Origin: Lacticaseibacillus zeae DSM 20178 = KCTC 3804
GTDB taxonomy: Bacteria > Bacillota > Bacilli > Lactobacillales > Lactobacillaceae
DNA length: 64,000 nt
Direction: 5' to 3'
Assembly: GCF_000260435.1 (NCBI RefSeq)
Contig: NZ_BACQ01000052.1
Span: 1-64,000, forward strand
Within the stretch, counting starts at the first letter, position 1. Every line of letters begins with the position of its first letter. Made by a program: the position numbers and the translations under genes. The notes beneath the pieces were generated by a model. That model saw nothing but the letters and a program-made list of their open reading frames with translations. It did not search any database and was not told where the DNA came from. Of this stretch, positions 1 through 7,938 are shown in pieces.

Positions 1-5
1 GAGCC

Positions 6-48
6 AAAAAAATAGAGACCCAGATTCCTACAGGTGAACCTGGATCTC
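6..48 (-). terminator. Intrinsic terminator of the structured RNA
   Basis: Segments 36-48 and 15-27 form a 13-bp stem with an 8-nt loop, followed on the minus strand by seven U (plus-strand A6-A12). The two non-Watson-Crick positions are G-U wobbles only when read as minus-strand RNA, so the direction is clear. Confidence 0.8.
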
Positions 49-497
49 CTAAGTTAAGGATTTGACCGATGCAGCAGTTTTGTTACATTTACTGGTGCTA
101 ATTGTAAAACCCTCTTCAATAAATCTAATACTGCGACACCTCTACAAAAAACTTATTCACTTGTACGGAACGACGAGTGTTGAAATGATGTTGCCAGATA
201 ACTTGGCGTTGTTTGGTGGTCCTACGACACACCCGATTGAACATCTATGGGAAGCTCATTGTCCCGCTTGGATTACTGAGTCTGTTTATAAGCCTCATAC
301 CTCCATGTGTGTTCATCTTTGGATCTTGTGGAACATGAATCTTACGATAAGTGGCGCAGATACTTACTGCACCAGTGCTCTATTCGCTTTTCTCGTGCTT
401 TGCGACACACACTTTCGAGCCGGTTCGTCTTTGTGCTGCTAGACAAAGGATCGTGATTCTCGGTTCCTGCATCGACCTTTGGTTCTTCCTTAACTTC
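6..497 (-). ncRNA. Putative large structured non-coding RNA (about 490 nt), class unknown
   Basis: No convincing protein is encoded on either strand here, but the minus strand has all the parts of an independent RNA gene. An extended -10 promoter lies at 504-532, the predicted start is near 497, and a terminator lies at 6-48. The predicted 5' end (487-496) is perfectly complementary over 10 bases to a segment just before the terminator (51-60). A second helix follows inward, 467-477 with 64-74, 11 pairs including two wobbles. A small hairpin can be drawn at about 430-450. Closure of the two ends by a long-range helix is typical of large ornate bacterial RNAs such as ROOL and GOLLD, but I cannot assign the family. 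It does not show the hallmarks of tmRNA, RNase P RNA or 6S RNA. It begins about 75 nt past the stop of the upstream minus-strand phosphoesterase gene. Confidence 0.72.
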
Positions 498-503
498 AAA
501 TAC

Positions 504-532
504 AGTGTAACATGTAAGCGTTATCTTGACAA
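504..532 (-). promoter_or_regulatory. Promoter of the structured RNA
   Basis: Minus-strand TTGTCA (527-532), a 17-bp spacer and TACACT (504-509), with TG one base upstream of the -10 (extended -10). The predicted start at about 497 falls on the base just before the 5' closing helix of the RNA, which supports both calls. Confidence 0.7.
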
Positions 533-571
533 CCGAAATGGCCAGATTTTTCGGCAAAATTTTCTAAAGAT

Positions 572-1642
572 TTAGTAAACAAACCGCCGGACACGAGTCG
601 CTGCCCCATAGCCATAAAGACTCAAAAGCCGCCGCTGACCATCAACGCTGACAACATACCCGGCATATTCACTCGGCATCCCGAAGCGCCGGTCGTAACG
701 GCGATTGAATTTAGTGGTGAGCCCATGATGCCGTCCCATCAAGGCACTGGTATTCTGCAAGCTATAATGAATACCATTCACTTGATAATCGGCTTCAAGA
801 TGGTAATGCCCCGCCAGATAAGCAATGATTTTCCCAGTTGTTTGGGTAAAATCAAACCGTAATTGCCCGCCGAACTCAGGCGTTTTGCCTGTGTTCAGCA
901 AGCCACTGGCATGTAAATTGAACGCCCGCAGCAACTCGTGCACCGCGCGGCCGTTGAACTTCAGGGCAGGCTGCCCATTTTGCTTCATGGCCGGCGCGTG
1001 GCTCATGATCAAGACGTCACGGCTTTGGGTACCTTTTAGCGCTAAGACAAAATCACGCAACTGCGCAAATGAGACAGCCAATGTCTTTTTAACGTCATAG
1101 ATTTTACGACCGTCATGTAAAGGCACATCTGCCGTATTTAAAACGATGATGCGCAGTCCGGGAAAGTCTTGTACAAGCAAACCTTCACGCGAAACCGCAA
1201 CCTGGCGCTGAGTCGCATCGGCAGCAAAAATCAGCTGCTGCGCCACATCCGGCAAAAAGCTGCCACGATGACCCGGCTGCTTTTCGGCAAACTTGTCATT
1301 GTCATCGTGATTGCCTTTGGTGACCAGAAACGGCACCTGGCCGCGGCGATAATCGGCCATGATATTGCGCAACCGCAATTTTGTCAGCCACGGCGATTCC
1401 GACCCATCAACCAAATCGCCTAAGTGAACCCGCAGTGCAAGCGGCAACTGGGTACTCAGCCACCCCTGCTCGCGTACGTGCCAATAACCGGTTGGCCCAT
1501 AATAAGTGGTTGCAAACTTAGCCTTATCGTGCGTATCCGTGATCAAAGCAAAATTTACCGCTGATGCCGGCAATAGTGGTGCTACAGCGTTAATAAAGCG
1601 ACCGAGATCTTTTTTAACAAATGGACGAATCGTGATACTCAT
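572..1642 (-). CDS. Calcineurin-like metallophosphoesterase
   Basis: A 356-residue protein with the ordered metal-binding blocks of the calcineurin-like phosphoesterase superfamily: DTH (36-38), GDLVDG (75-80), GNHDD (110-114), SHAP (214-217) and GHYH (278-281). These ligate a two-metal centre that hydrolyses phosphomono- or diesters. The substrate cannot be told from sequence. There is no evident signal peptide or membrane helix, so it is probably cytoplasmic. The start is preceded by GGGGAGG. It follows menA by only 32 bp on the same strand, with no terminator between, so the two are probably co-transcribed. A link to quinone metabolism is not shown. Confidence 0.85.
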   Translation of the reverse strand: MSITIRPFVKKDLGRFINAVAPLLPASAVNFALITDTHDKAKFATTYYGPTGYWHVREQGWLSTQLPLALRVHLGDLVDGSESPWLTKLRLRNIMADYRRGQVPFLVTKGNHDDNDKFAEKQPGHRGSFLPDVAQQLIFAADATQRQVAVSREGLLVQDFPGLRIIVLNTADVPLHDGRKIYDVKKTLAVSFAQLRDFVLALKGTQSRDVLIMSHAPAMKQNGQPALKFNGRAVHELLRAFNLHASGLLNTGKTPEFGGQLRFDFTQTTGKIIAYLAGHYHLEADYQVNGIHYSLQNTSALMGRHHGLTTKFNRRYDRRFGMPSEYAGYVVSVDGQRRLLSLYGYGAATRVRRFVY

Positions 1643-1674
1643 GACGGCCTCCCCTCAAGAACCGAGTGTGAGCT

Positions 1675-2589
1675 TCAAATATTTAAAAAGACACCTAATG
1701 CCAGGAAGATGACTTGGGCCAAGGTCGTTACAAATAAATTCTTGATCGCATTGGGGAAGGTCAGTTTTTTCACTGGATTAGCAGCAAAGCCCCGCGCATT
1801 TTTAATGACAAATGGGATGGTTATCAAGGTGAGCAACGTCAGCTCTGGCAATAGACCAAGCAGTACCGACGCAATGAGCATCAGGAAACCCACCGTGTAC
1901 AAACCATAGAAGAAAATGATACTGCGGTCGAGGCCGAGGTAATGCACGATCGTTCGGCGTTTGAGCGTCTCGTCTTCTTCCCGATCCGCAATATTATTCG
2001 CCAGTAGCAGTGCCGAAATCGCACACTGCGCCAAACCGCTGGCCAGATAAACCGACAAAACCAACGACCATGAAAAATCTGCAACATTAAAGACATTGAC
2101 ATAAACCGCGATCAGAAAAATCACAAAACCCATCGTAAATCCGGAGAAAAACTCGCCATAAGGTGTCGCCGAAATCGGCCGCGGCCCACCAGCATAGCCG
2201 TAACCAACCGCAAAGCTAAACAACCCCATCACCAGTAGCGGCCACCCGGTACGACTAACCATCCACAAACCCAGAACGGCACTGGTAGCCATCATGGCAA
2301 CCACCATCCAGCCAATCATGCTAGGATTTAAATGATGCACCCCAATGATGTTGGTCTTTTCGCGAAAATGCAACGCTTCTGTCCGCTCCGCTCGCCGATA
2401 ATCCTGATAATTGTCGTTGGCATCGACTGACATGTTGAATAAAAGCATCGCAACAAAGAAGACCAGCAACTCTGGAATATGTAACGTATGATAGTGATAC
2501 CAGGCATACAACGTCCCTAAAAGAAACGGGAACACCGATGCCGTTTTCGCCTTAATCTCAACCAACTCAAGAAATACAGATAATGACAT
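1675..2589 (-). CDS. menA: UbiA-family prenyltransferase, probable 1,4-dihydroxy-2-naphthoate prenyltransferase MenA
   Basis: A 304-residue, strongly hydrophobic polytopic protein of the UbiA superfamily. The first aspartate-rich motif, in the stretch DANDNYQDYRR near residue 57, binds the Mg-diphosphate of the isoprenoid donor, and a second acidic motif (NIADREEDE, near residue 199) follows in a later loop. MenA attaches a polyprenyl chain to dihydroxynaphthoate to give demethylmenaquinone at the membrane. The divergent neighbour is a trans-polyprenyl diphosphate synthase that would make the donor, which supports the quinone role. No other men genes are in the window, so precursor supply cannot be judged. 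It would serve the cytochrome bd oxidase encoded at 37.6-40.1 kb. Confidence 0.85.
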   Translation of the reverse strand: MSLSVFLELVEIKAKTASVFPFLLGTLYAWYHYHTLHIPELLVFFVAMLLFNMSVDANDNYQDYRRAERTEALHFREKTNIIGVHHLNPSMIGWMVVAMMATSAVLGLWMVSRTGWPLLVMGLFSFAVGYGYAGGPRPISATPYGEFFSGFTMGFVIFLIAVYVNVFNVADFSWSLVLSVYLASGLAQCAISALLLANNIADREEDETLKRRTIVHYLGLDRSIIFFYGLYTVGFLMLIASVLLGLLPELTLLTLITIPFVIKNARGFAANPVKKLTFPNAIKNLFVTTLAQVIFLALGVFLNI

Positions 2590-2606
2590 AACCCAACCTC
2601 CAATAA

Positions 2607-2636
2607 TTGACTTTTAAGAATCAGGTACAGTAGAGT
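2607..2636 (+). promoter_or_regulatory. Promoter of the polyprenyl synthase gene
   Basis: TTGACT (2607-2612), 18-bp spacer, TAGAGT (2631-2636). The start of transcription would be near 2643, which rules out the upstream ATG at 2641 and favours ATG 2668. Confidence 0.5.
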
Positions 2637-2667
2637 AAATATGTCTTTAAGGAAAGAGAGAAAATGC

Positions 2668-3636
2668 ATGATTCATCCCCTGTGGCACCGATTCCCCACG
2701 GTCTATCACCAACTCGAACAAATCCAACAACGACTGGAGCAGGTCGCCGTTTTGCGCGAGCCGCAAGTACATACCCTCATTCAGCAACAAATCAACGCTG
2801 GCGGCAAAATGTTGCGCAGCGGGCTAATGCTTATGCTAGCGCGTTTCGGCCAACCTGACAACGGTGATCTTGTGACGGCTGGCGCGGCGATCGAGGCACT
2901 GCATCTGGCCACGCTTGTCCATGACGATGTTTTGGACCATGCCGATATTCGCCGGGGCATGGCAACTGTCTCAGCTGAATCCGGCAATCGCGAAGCCATC
3001 TATGCCGGCGACTTTTTGTTTGCCATTTATTTTCAACTGCTCAGCGAACAAAATCCGGAAGTTGTCGACCTTGGCGCCAATGCCCGCATTATGAAGCGCA
3101 TTTTCATGGGCGAAGTGGATCAAAATGGGCCAAGCGCCCCGTTGATTCCTACCATTGATGCTTACCTCAGTGCCATTGCGGGCAAAACTGCTGCCTTATT
3201 TGCGTTATCAACTTACACAGGCGCCGTCATCGGCCATCTGTCGCTAGAGCAAAAAAAGGCCGCCTATCGCTTTGGCCGACAACTCGGCATGGCTTTTCAG
3301 ATGATCGACGACTTGTTGGATTACACGCAGACAAGCTCAACGCTCAACAAACCGGCTCTTGAAGACCTACATAATGGTATCGTCACGCTGCCATTAATCT
3401 ATGCCTACCAGATCGTTCCGGATCAACTGGCGCCGCTAACCCAAGATGCCGCCCACATTGCGGCCAATGCGGAGAAAATTGCCGCGATCGTGCGCACCCA
3501 TGGCCTGCCGCACGCCCAACAAATGGCGGCTACTTATACCAATCGTGCTGTTGCGGCACTGGCACCTTTCCCGACATCAGCCACTAAATCGGCGTTAGTC
3601 AAACTGACCCAGCAAATGTTGAAGCGGAGTCATTAG
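2668..3636 (+). CDS. Trans-polyprenyl diphosphate synthase (heptaprenyl/octaprenyl-type)
   Basis: A 322-residue all-helical isoprenoid synthase. The two aspartate-rich motifs are DDVLD (86-90, followed by HADIRRG) and DDLLD (214-218), which bind Mg and the allylic and homoallylic diphosphates; GGKMLRS (45-51) is the usual substrate-binding segment. Family members extend farnesyl or geranylgeranyl diphosphate with isopentenyl diphosphate to make the side chain of menaquinone. ATG 2668 is chosen because AAGGAAAGAG lies 9 bp upstream and the promoter makes the earlier ATG at 2641 unlikely. It is divergent from menA, so the pair probably supplies the quinone tail. Chain length cannot be deduced here. 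Confidence 0.88.
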   Translation: MIHPLWHRFPTVYHQLEQIQQRLEQVAVLREPQVHTLIQQQINAGGKMLRSGLMLMLARFGQPDNGDLVTAGAAIEALHLATLVHDDVLDHADIRRGMATVSAESGNREAIYAGDFLFAIYFQLLSEQNPEVVDLGANARIMKRIFMGEVDQNGPSAPLIPTIDAYLSAIAGKTAALFALSTYTGAVIGHLSLEQKKAAYRFGRQLGMAFQMIDDLLDYTQTSSTLNKPALEDLHNGIVTLPLIYAYQIVPDQLAPLTQDAAHIAANAEKIAAIVRTHGLPHAQQMAATYTNRAVAALAPFPTSATKSALVKLTQQMLKRSH

Positions 3637-3789
3637 TGGTTGCGGCAGCGACATCTCGCCGAGCACCGGACACCGTATCCAAGTTTTCAAAAAGCATTAA
3701 GTCTTCGCCGGCTGCGTTGTACTTTTGGATCGGCCATGCCAACATTGATGCCTAGCCAATTTTAAAAATTGACCATTAAAACAGAAAAT

Positions 3790-3858
3790 GAGCTGTAACC
3801 CGCCAAGGTTGAGAGACACTTTTGGGATGGGTTGCAGCTCATTATTTAGTCTTTTTAA
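3790..3858 (+). terminator. Likely terminator after the polyprenyl synthase
   Basis: GAGCTGTAACCC (3790-3801) and GGGTTGCAGCTC (3829-3840) form a 12-bp stem with one mismatch, followed by a loose T-rich stretch to 3858. The T-run is weak and the stem could also act on the other strand. The rest of the 3637-3974 gap shows only the ackA promoter. Confidence 0.5.
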
Positions 3859-3932
3859 ACATGTGATATGAAACTAAGATGTATCTAAAAAACAAATTTG
3901 CATAATATTTCACAAACATAACCCCCGTTCAG

Positions 3933-3948
3933 TGGTATGATACTGATA
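3933..3948 (+). promoter_or_regulatory. Extended -10 promoter of ackA
   Basis: TGG followed by TATGAT (3936-3941) forms an extended -10. No good -35 is seen at the right distance. The start would be near 3948, giving a leader of about 27 nt with GAAAGAGTG as ribosome binding site. Confidence 0.4.
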
Positions 3949-3974
3949 TAGCAATCGTGAAAGAGTGATCAAAC

Positions 3975-5180
3975 ATGGTAAAAATCCTCTCTATCAATGC
4001 CGGCAGCTCATCCCTTAAATGGAAACTGTTTGACATGCCAAGTGAACGCCAACTTGCAGAAGGCGCGACTGATATTTTACGAAACTCTACTGTTAAAATT
4101 AAGTATGGCACTGATCAAGTATATGAAAGCACGACCCCTATCCACAATTACCGAGAAGCGGTCGCAAACACCCTTGCCGACCTTCAATTGCTTGGCCTCG
4201 TGCATCACCTTAATGAAATTACCGGCATCGGTCACCGAGTTGTGGCTGGTGGCGAACTATTTTCCGCACCAATTGTGATTGATAACCGGGTGCTGGCACA
4301 GATTCGGGCCTTGCGCGATTATGCGCCGTTGCATAACCCGGTCGAAGCGGATTGCATCGAGATTTTCCGCACCATGATGCCTTGGGCGCTTGAAGTGGCC
4401 GTTTTTGACACGTCCTTCCATCAAACCATGAAACCCGTTAATTATCTCTACAGCATTCCTTACGAATACTATCAAAAATTCGGCGTTCGCAAATACGGCG
4501 CGCATGGTACCAGTGTTCGCTATGTCAGTGCCCATGCAGCCAAAATGCTTGGCAAGCCGCTTGAATCAATGCGCATGATTGTCATGCACCTTGGCGCCGG
4601 TTCCAGCATTACCGCCATTGAAAATGGAAAATCCATCGATACGTCAATGGGCTTCACTCCGGTCTCCGGCGTCACGATGGGCACCCGCTCCGGCGACGTT
4701 GATGTTTCGCTGATCGCCTACCTGATGAAAAAATTGGTCATTACCGATGTTGATCAAATGATTGACATTCTGAATACCCAATCTGGCCTGCGTGGTATTT
4801 CCGGCATCAGCCATGACGTGCGCGATCTTGAAGAAGCGGCACCACAACATCCCCGCGCCAAACTTGCACTGGATATTTTTGTCAATCGCATCGTCAAATA
4901 TGTCGGTGCTTATGCTGCTTTGATGGACGGCGTTGATACGCTGGTCTTCACTGCCGGCATTGGCGAACACAGCAGTGCCGTTCGCGCTCGGGTCATGCAA
5001 TCACTCGATTATCTTGGCGCCCGCATTGACCTGCAACGCAATGAGCAAACTTGCCATCAGGCCGGCGACATCACTGCTTCAGGTGCCCGAGTTAAAACGC
5101 TGGTCATTCCGACTAATGAAGAACTGATGATTGTCCGTGATGTTATGTCACTATCGCATGCGGCACAGCAGGCTGAATAG
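3975..5180 (+). CDS. ackA: Acetate kinase
   Basis: A 401-residue protein, the usual length for AckA. It opens with the ASKHA-fold phosphate motif INAGSSSLKWKL, has HLGAGSSITAIENGKSIDTS in the middle with the adjacent MGTRSGD block, and TAGIGEHSSAVR near the C-terminus. It interconverts acetyl phosphate plus ADP with acetate plus ATP in the cytoplasm, the substrate-level ATP step of pyruvate/acetate metabolism. It is monocistronic, with its own promoter and a strong terminator downstream. The oxygen-linked respiratory genes further along make aerobic acetate formation a plausible context, but that is inference. Confidence 0.96.
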   Translation: MVKILSINAGSSSLKWKLFDMPSERQLAEGATDILRNSTVKIKYGTDQVYESTTPIHNYREAVANTLADLQLLGLVHHLNEITGIGHRVVAGGELFSAPIVIDNRVLAQIRALRDYAPLHNPVEADCIEIFRTMMPWALEVAVFDTSFHQTMKPVNYLYSIPYEYYQKFGVRKYGAHGTSVRYVSAHAAKMLGKPLESMRMIVMHLGAGSSITAIENGKSIDTSMGFTPVSGVTMGTRSGDVDVSLIAYLMKKLVITDVDQMIDILNTQSGLRGISGISHDVRDLEEAAPQHPRAKLALDIFVNRIVKYVGAYAALMDGVDTLVFTAGIGEHSSAVRARVMQSLDYLGARIDLQRNEQTCHQAGDITASGARVKTLVIPTNEELMIVRDVMSLSHAAQQAE

Positions 5181-5234
5181 TGATTCACGGCCTCCGCTAA
5201 CCAAGTGTCAATGATTTTCGCCTAAATAAACCTG

Positions 5235-5273
5235 TCCCCAAAAGTGGAGTCTCAGCTTTTGGGGATATTTTTG
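5235..5273 (+). terminator. Intrinsic terminator after ackA
   Basis: TCCCCAAAAG (5235-5244) and CTTTTGGGGA (5256-5265) form a perfect 10-bp stem followed by TATTTTTG. Confidence 0.85.
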
Positions 5274-5292
5274 TATCAAAACTAATAAGAGC

Positions 5293-5347
5293 TTGCATTT
5301 TATCACCCCACTGCCTATACTGTGCATATCATACATATACAGTATAG
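5293..5347 (+). promoter_or_regulatory. Promoter and palindromic operator of the GntR/ABC operon
   Basis: TTGCAT (5293-5298), 17-bp spacer, TATACT (5316-5321). A perfect 9-bp inverted repeat, CTATACTGT (5315-5323) and ACAGTATAG (5339-5347), spaced by 15 bp, covers the -10 and the start site. This is the natural place for repression by the YtrA-type GntR regulator encoded at 7546 in the same operon. Confidence 0.75.
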
Positions 5348-5370
5348 ACACATTAAAGGAGATGCGCGCC

Positions 5371-6257
5371 ATGCTCACTGTCACGAACTTAACCAAACAT
5401 TTTGGCAAAACAACAGCCGTTCGCAACGTTTCACTGTCCGTTCGCCCAGGGGAAATCCTGGGTCTGATCGGTCAAAACGGAGCCGGCAAAACGACCACTT
5501 TTCGAATGCTGCTAAATTTATTGCAGCCAGATAGCGGCACGGTGACCTGGCAAGATCGGCCTCTGACGCAACTCAACAGGGAAATGATCGGCTATCTCCC
5601 TGAGGAACGCGGGCTTTATCCAAAATGACAGTGGCTGATCAGATTAGCTTCTTCGCCGAACTGCACGGCATGAAGCGTGCCGAAGCAATGGCTAACCTCG
5701 ATCAATGGCTAGATCAGTTTCAGGTCAAGGGTAAATCAAGCGATCTCATTAAAGACCTGTCCAAAGGTAACCAGCAAAAGGTCCAACTCATTGCTGCCAT
5801 GATTCACATGCCGAAGTTCATCATTTTGGACGAACCATTCTCAGGATTGGACCCCGTGAACGCTAGCTTACTCGAAGCCGGGATTCGGCGGTTGCGGGAT
5901 GCCGGGAGTGCCATTATTTATTCAAGTCATGATATGGGCAATGTTGAGGCCATTTCGGATCAACTAGTCATGTTAAAAAATGGTGAAGTCGTCTTATCCG
6001 GCAAACTTGACGCCATTCGCGAACAATTTGGCCAAACCCGACTACACATCCAGTCGCCTCTGACGCAGCAAGAACTCCAAGCATTCCCGGGCGTTGTGTC
6101 TGTCACCCCGCAATCGCGCGGCTTCTTGGTGAAGCTCAATGATCCGCAGGTTGGCCGCGATATTTTCGCCGCTGCAACCCATCAAGGTTACATTCCCGAG
6201 TTTAGCCAACAAGCACCTTCTCTAGACGAAATTTTCCGCATGAAAGTCGAGGCCTAA
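5371..6257 (+). pseudogene. ABC-2 exporter ATPase gene split by a one-base deletion
   Basis: Reading frame 1 from ATG 5371 (ribosome binding site AAAGGAG) gives 85 residues with the A-loop region, Walker [10 protein letters not shown] and Q-loop region, then stops at 5626-5628 after EERGLYPK. The next frame continues without a gap at 5625 with MTVADQ, carrying the signature motif LSKGNQQK, Walker B FIILDEP and the H-loop. One missing A in the run before the stop (four A where five would restore the frame) explains the break. The intact product would be about 295 residues and would power the permease that follows. The stop and the downstream ATG overlap as ATGA, so coupled translation of two half-proteins is possible. 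Real mutation, assembly error and slippage at the A-run cannot be told apart here. Confidence 0.8.
5625..6257 (+). CDS. C-terminal fragment of the split ABC ATPase
   Basis: This 210-residue open frame is the downstream half of the ATPase. It has the ABC signature LSKGNQQK, Walker [14 protein letters not shown], the switch histidine in YSSHDMG, and a C-terminal accessory region of about 90 residues typical of NatA/YhaQ-type exporters. It lacks Walker A, so alone it could not bind ATP normally. Its ATG overlaps the stop of the upstream fragment. The permease gene follows after 3 bp. Confidence 0.75.
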   Translation: MTVADQISFFAELHGMKRAEAMANLDQWLDQFQVKGKSSDLIKDLSKGNQQKVQLIAAMIHMPKFIILDEPFSGLDPVNASLLEAGIRRLRDAGSAIIYSSHDMGNVEAISDQLVMLKNGEVVLSGKLDAIREQFGQTRLHIQSPLTQQELQAFPGVVSVTPQSRGFLVKLNDPQVGRDIFAAATHQGYIPEFSQQAPSLDEIFRMKVEA

Positions 6258-6260
6258 GCC

Positions 6261-7532
6261 ATGAAAAAAATGGATGTTATTTTCCGTCAAGTTTTCTTCA
6301 AAAATCTCAAAAGTAAAACCTGGCTCTGGATCGTTCTTGGTCCGTTAGTTCTGGCAGCAGTTTTTGGCGGCGTTTTCTGGCTTATGAACCAAACCAACCA
6401 AACGACCCGTATCGGCGTGGTAACGTCCAGTCCTGCGCTGACACAGACTTTTAAAGCCAACAGCAATGACGATCAAAAATACATCAGTTACAAGACCCCC
6501 AGCGCAGCCAAAAGTGCCTTAGCCGCTGAAAAACTTGACGGGGTGTTAACCATCACCAACCATCCGACCTTGGAAGCCAGCCTAATGAAACGGACGGACG
6601 GGGAAAGTATTGATCGTAACCAGTTGCAAACGATCCTTGCCCAGGCACACACCAAGGAAGTCGCAACGCAGCTGAACCTAACGCCTGCCCAGCTGCAGCA
6701 GCTTTTTGCCACACCGAAGTTCACCACTAACAATGTCACAGTTGATAACGGCAAGTTGGTGACCCGCTCCGCCAAGAGCCAGGCATCAGGCTCGGCAGCC
6801 GGATTTATTGTCGGTCTCTTGATTTATACGTTCGTGATTAGCTACGCTTCCATGATGGCCCAGGAAATCGGCACTGAAAAAGGCTCGCGAATTGAAGAAT
6901 CGATTTTAACGGCCATTACGCCGCAAGCACAATTTTTCGGTAAGTTACTGGGAATCTTGGCGTTAATGGCAACGCAAATCGCAATTTACGCAGTGGTGGG
7001 ACTCGCCAGCATGGTCATCTTGCGCCAGTTGCCTTCAAACCCGCTGTCTTCACTGATCGGTCAAATGAACCTAAGTAGTATTACCCCGAACATGCTGATT
7101 TTCAGTCTTGCCTTCTTCTTTGTGGGCACGCTGACGTATACCGTCTTAGCTGCACTCACCGGTTCACTGGTCGCAAATCAGGAACAGATTGGCCAGGCAA
7201 CAACGCCAATTGTGATGCTTGGTATGGTTGGTTACTTCGGTGCCTTAATTGTTAGTTCCGGCACCTTGCCTATCCTTAATATCGCCAGCTACGTCCCGTT
7301 TCTTTCGACCATGATGATGCCGGTACGCCTTGGCGCGGGCCAGGTTAGTGCGCTCGCTGCATGGTCGGCATTCGGCATTAATCTGATCTTTTTAATCATC
7401 TTCACCTGGCTGACAGTCAAGCTTTATCAGACGAATGTGTTAAGCTATTCTGATGGCGGCATTTTAAAAGCGTTCAAGCGCTCGCTGCAGTTGCAACGGA
7501 CCGCCCGCAAAAATAATCCGATCAAGTCATGA
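6261..7532 (+). CDS. ABC-2 type exporter permease
   Basis: A 423-residue membrane protein of the ABC-2/NatB type. One hydrophobic segment lies near residues 22-43, then a large extracytoplasmic domain of about 130 residues, then five or more helices from about residue 178 to 390. It would form the channel for the ATPase encoded just upstream, which is frameshifted. Relatives export sodium, antibiotics or peptides; the substrate is unknown. It sits in an operon with a GntR regulator and a second ABC pair, an arrangement often induced by cell-envelope stress. Confidence 0.82.
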   Translation: MKKMDVIFRQVFFKNLKSKTWLWIVLGPLVLAAVFGGVFWLMNQTNQTTRIGVVTSSPALTQTFKANSNDDQKYISYKTPSAAKSALAAEKLDGVLTITNHPTLEASLMKRTDGESIDRNQLQTILAQAHTKEVATQLNLTPAQLQQLFATPKFTTNNVTVDNGKLVTRSAKSQASGSAAGFIVGLLIYTFVISYASMMAQEIGTEKGSRIEESILTAITPQAQFFGKLLGILALMATQIAIYAVVGLASMVILRQLPSNPLSSLIGQMNLSSITPNMLIFSLAFFFVGTLTYTVLAALTGSLVANQEQIGQATTPIVMLGMVGYFGALIVSSGTLPILNIASYVPFLSTMMMPVRLGAGQVSALAAWSAFGINLIFLIIFTWLTVKLYQTNVLSYSDGGILKAFKRSLQLQRTARKNNPIKS

Positions 7533-7545
7533 AACGAGGTCAGCC

Positions 7546-7938
7546 ATGCGGATCGTCATCTCAAATCAATCGGGCAAACCGATCTATGAGCAAATCGAAG
7601 ATCAGGTTAAAGCCGCGATCCTTTCTGGTCAGTTAAAAGTCAATGAGCAATTGCCATCCATTCGCAGCCTTGCACGGGATTTGCGTATCAGCGTCATCAC
7701 CACCACGCGGGCTTATCACGAACTTGAGGCAGCCGGCTTTATCACCAATGTCCAAGGAAAAGGTGCTTATGTATTAGGCCAAGACAGTGCGCTGGTTCGG
7801 GAAAATGCCCTACGAGATATTGAAGCTTCACTCAATCAGGCAATTGATACTGCCAACATGGCGCATATTGCCCCCAGCGAGCTACACACCATGCTGGATA
7901 CCTTATTACAAGCAGAGGAGACCGATCATGGGCGCTGA
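7546..7938 (+). CDS. GntR-family transcriptional regulator, YtrA subfamily
   Basis: A 130-residue protein: winged helix-turn-helix of the GntR type at about residues 10-75 (YEQIEDQVKAAILSGQL, LPSIRSLARDL) and a short C-terminal dimerisation helix of about 50 residues, the pattern of the YtrA subfamily. These usually repress their own ABC-transporter operons. The perfect inverted repeat at 5315-5347 over the operon promoter is the likely operator. The gene overlaps the next ATPase gene by 11 bp, which implies translational coupling. Confidence 0.88.
   Translation: MRIVISNQSGKPIYEQIEDQVKAAILSGQLKVNEQLPSIRSLARDLRISVITTTRAYHELEAAGFITNVQGKGAYVLGQDSALVRENALRDIEASLNQAIDTANMAHIAPSELHTMLDTLLQAEETDHGR

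Noticed and set aside
62-442. 126-residue plus-strand open frame
   Set aside because: No ribosome binding site, odd composition and it is antisense to the structured RNA with clear promoter and terminator.
342-557. 71-residue minus-strand open frame
   Set aside because: It starts upstream of the RNA promoter -10 and has no binding site; it lies within the structured RNA.
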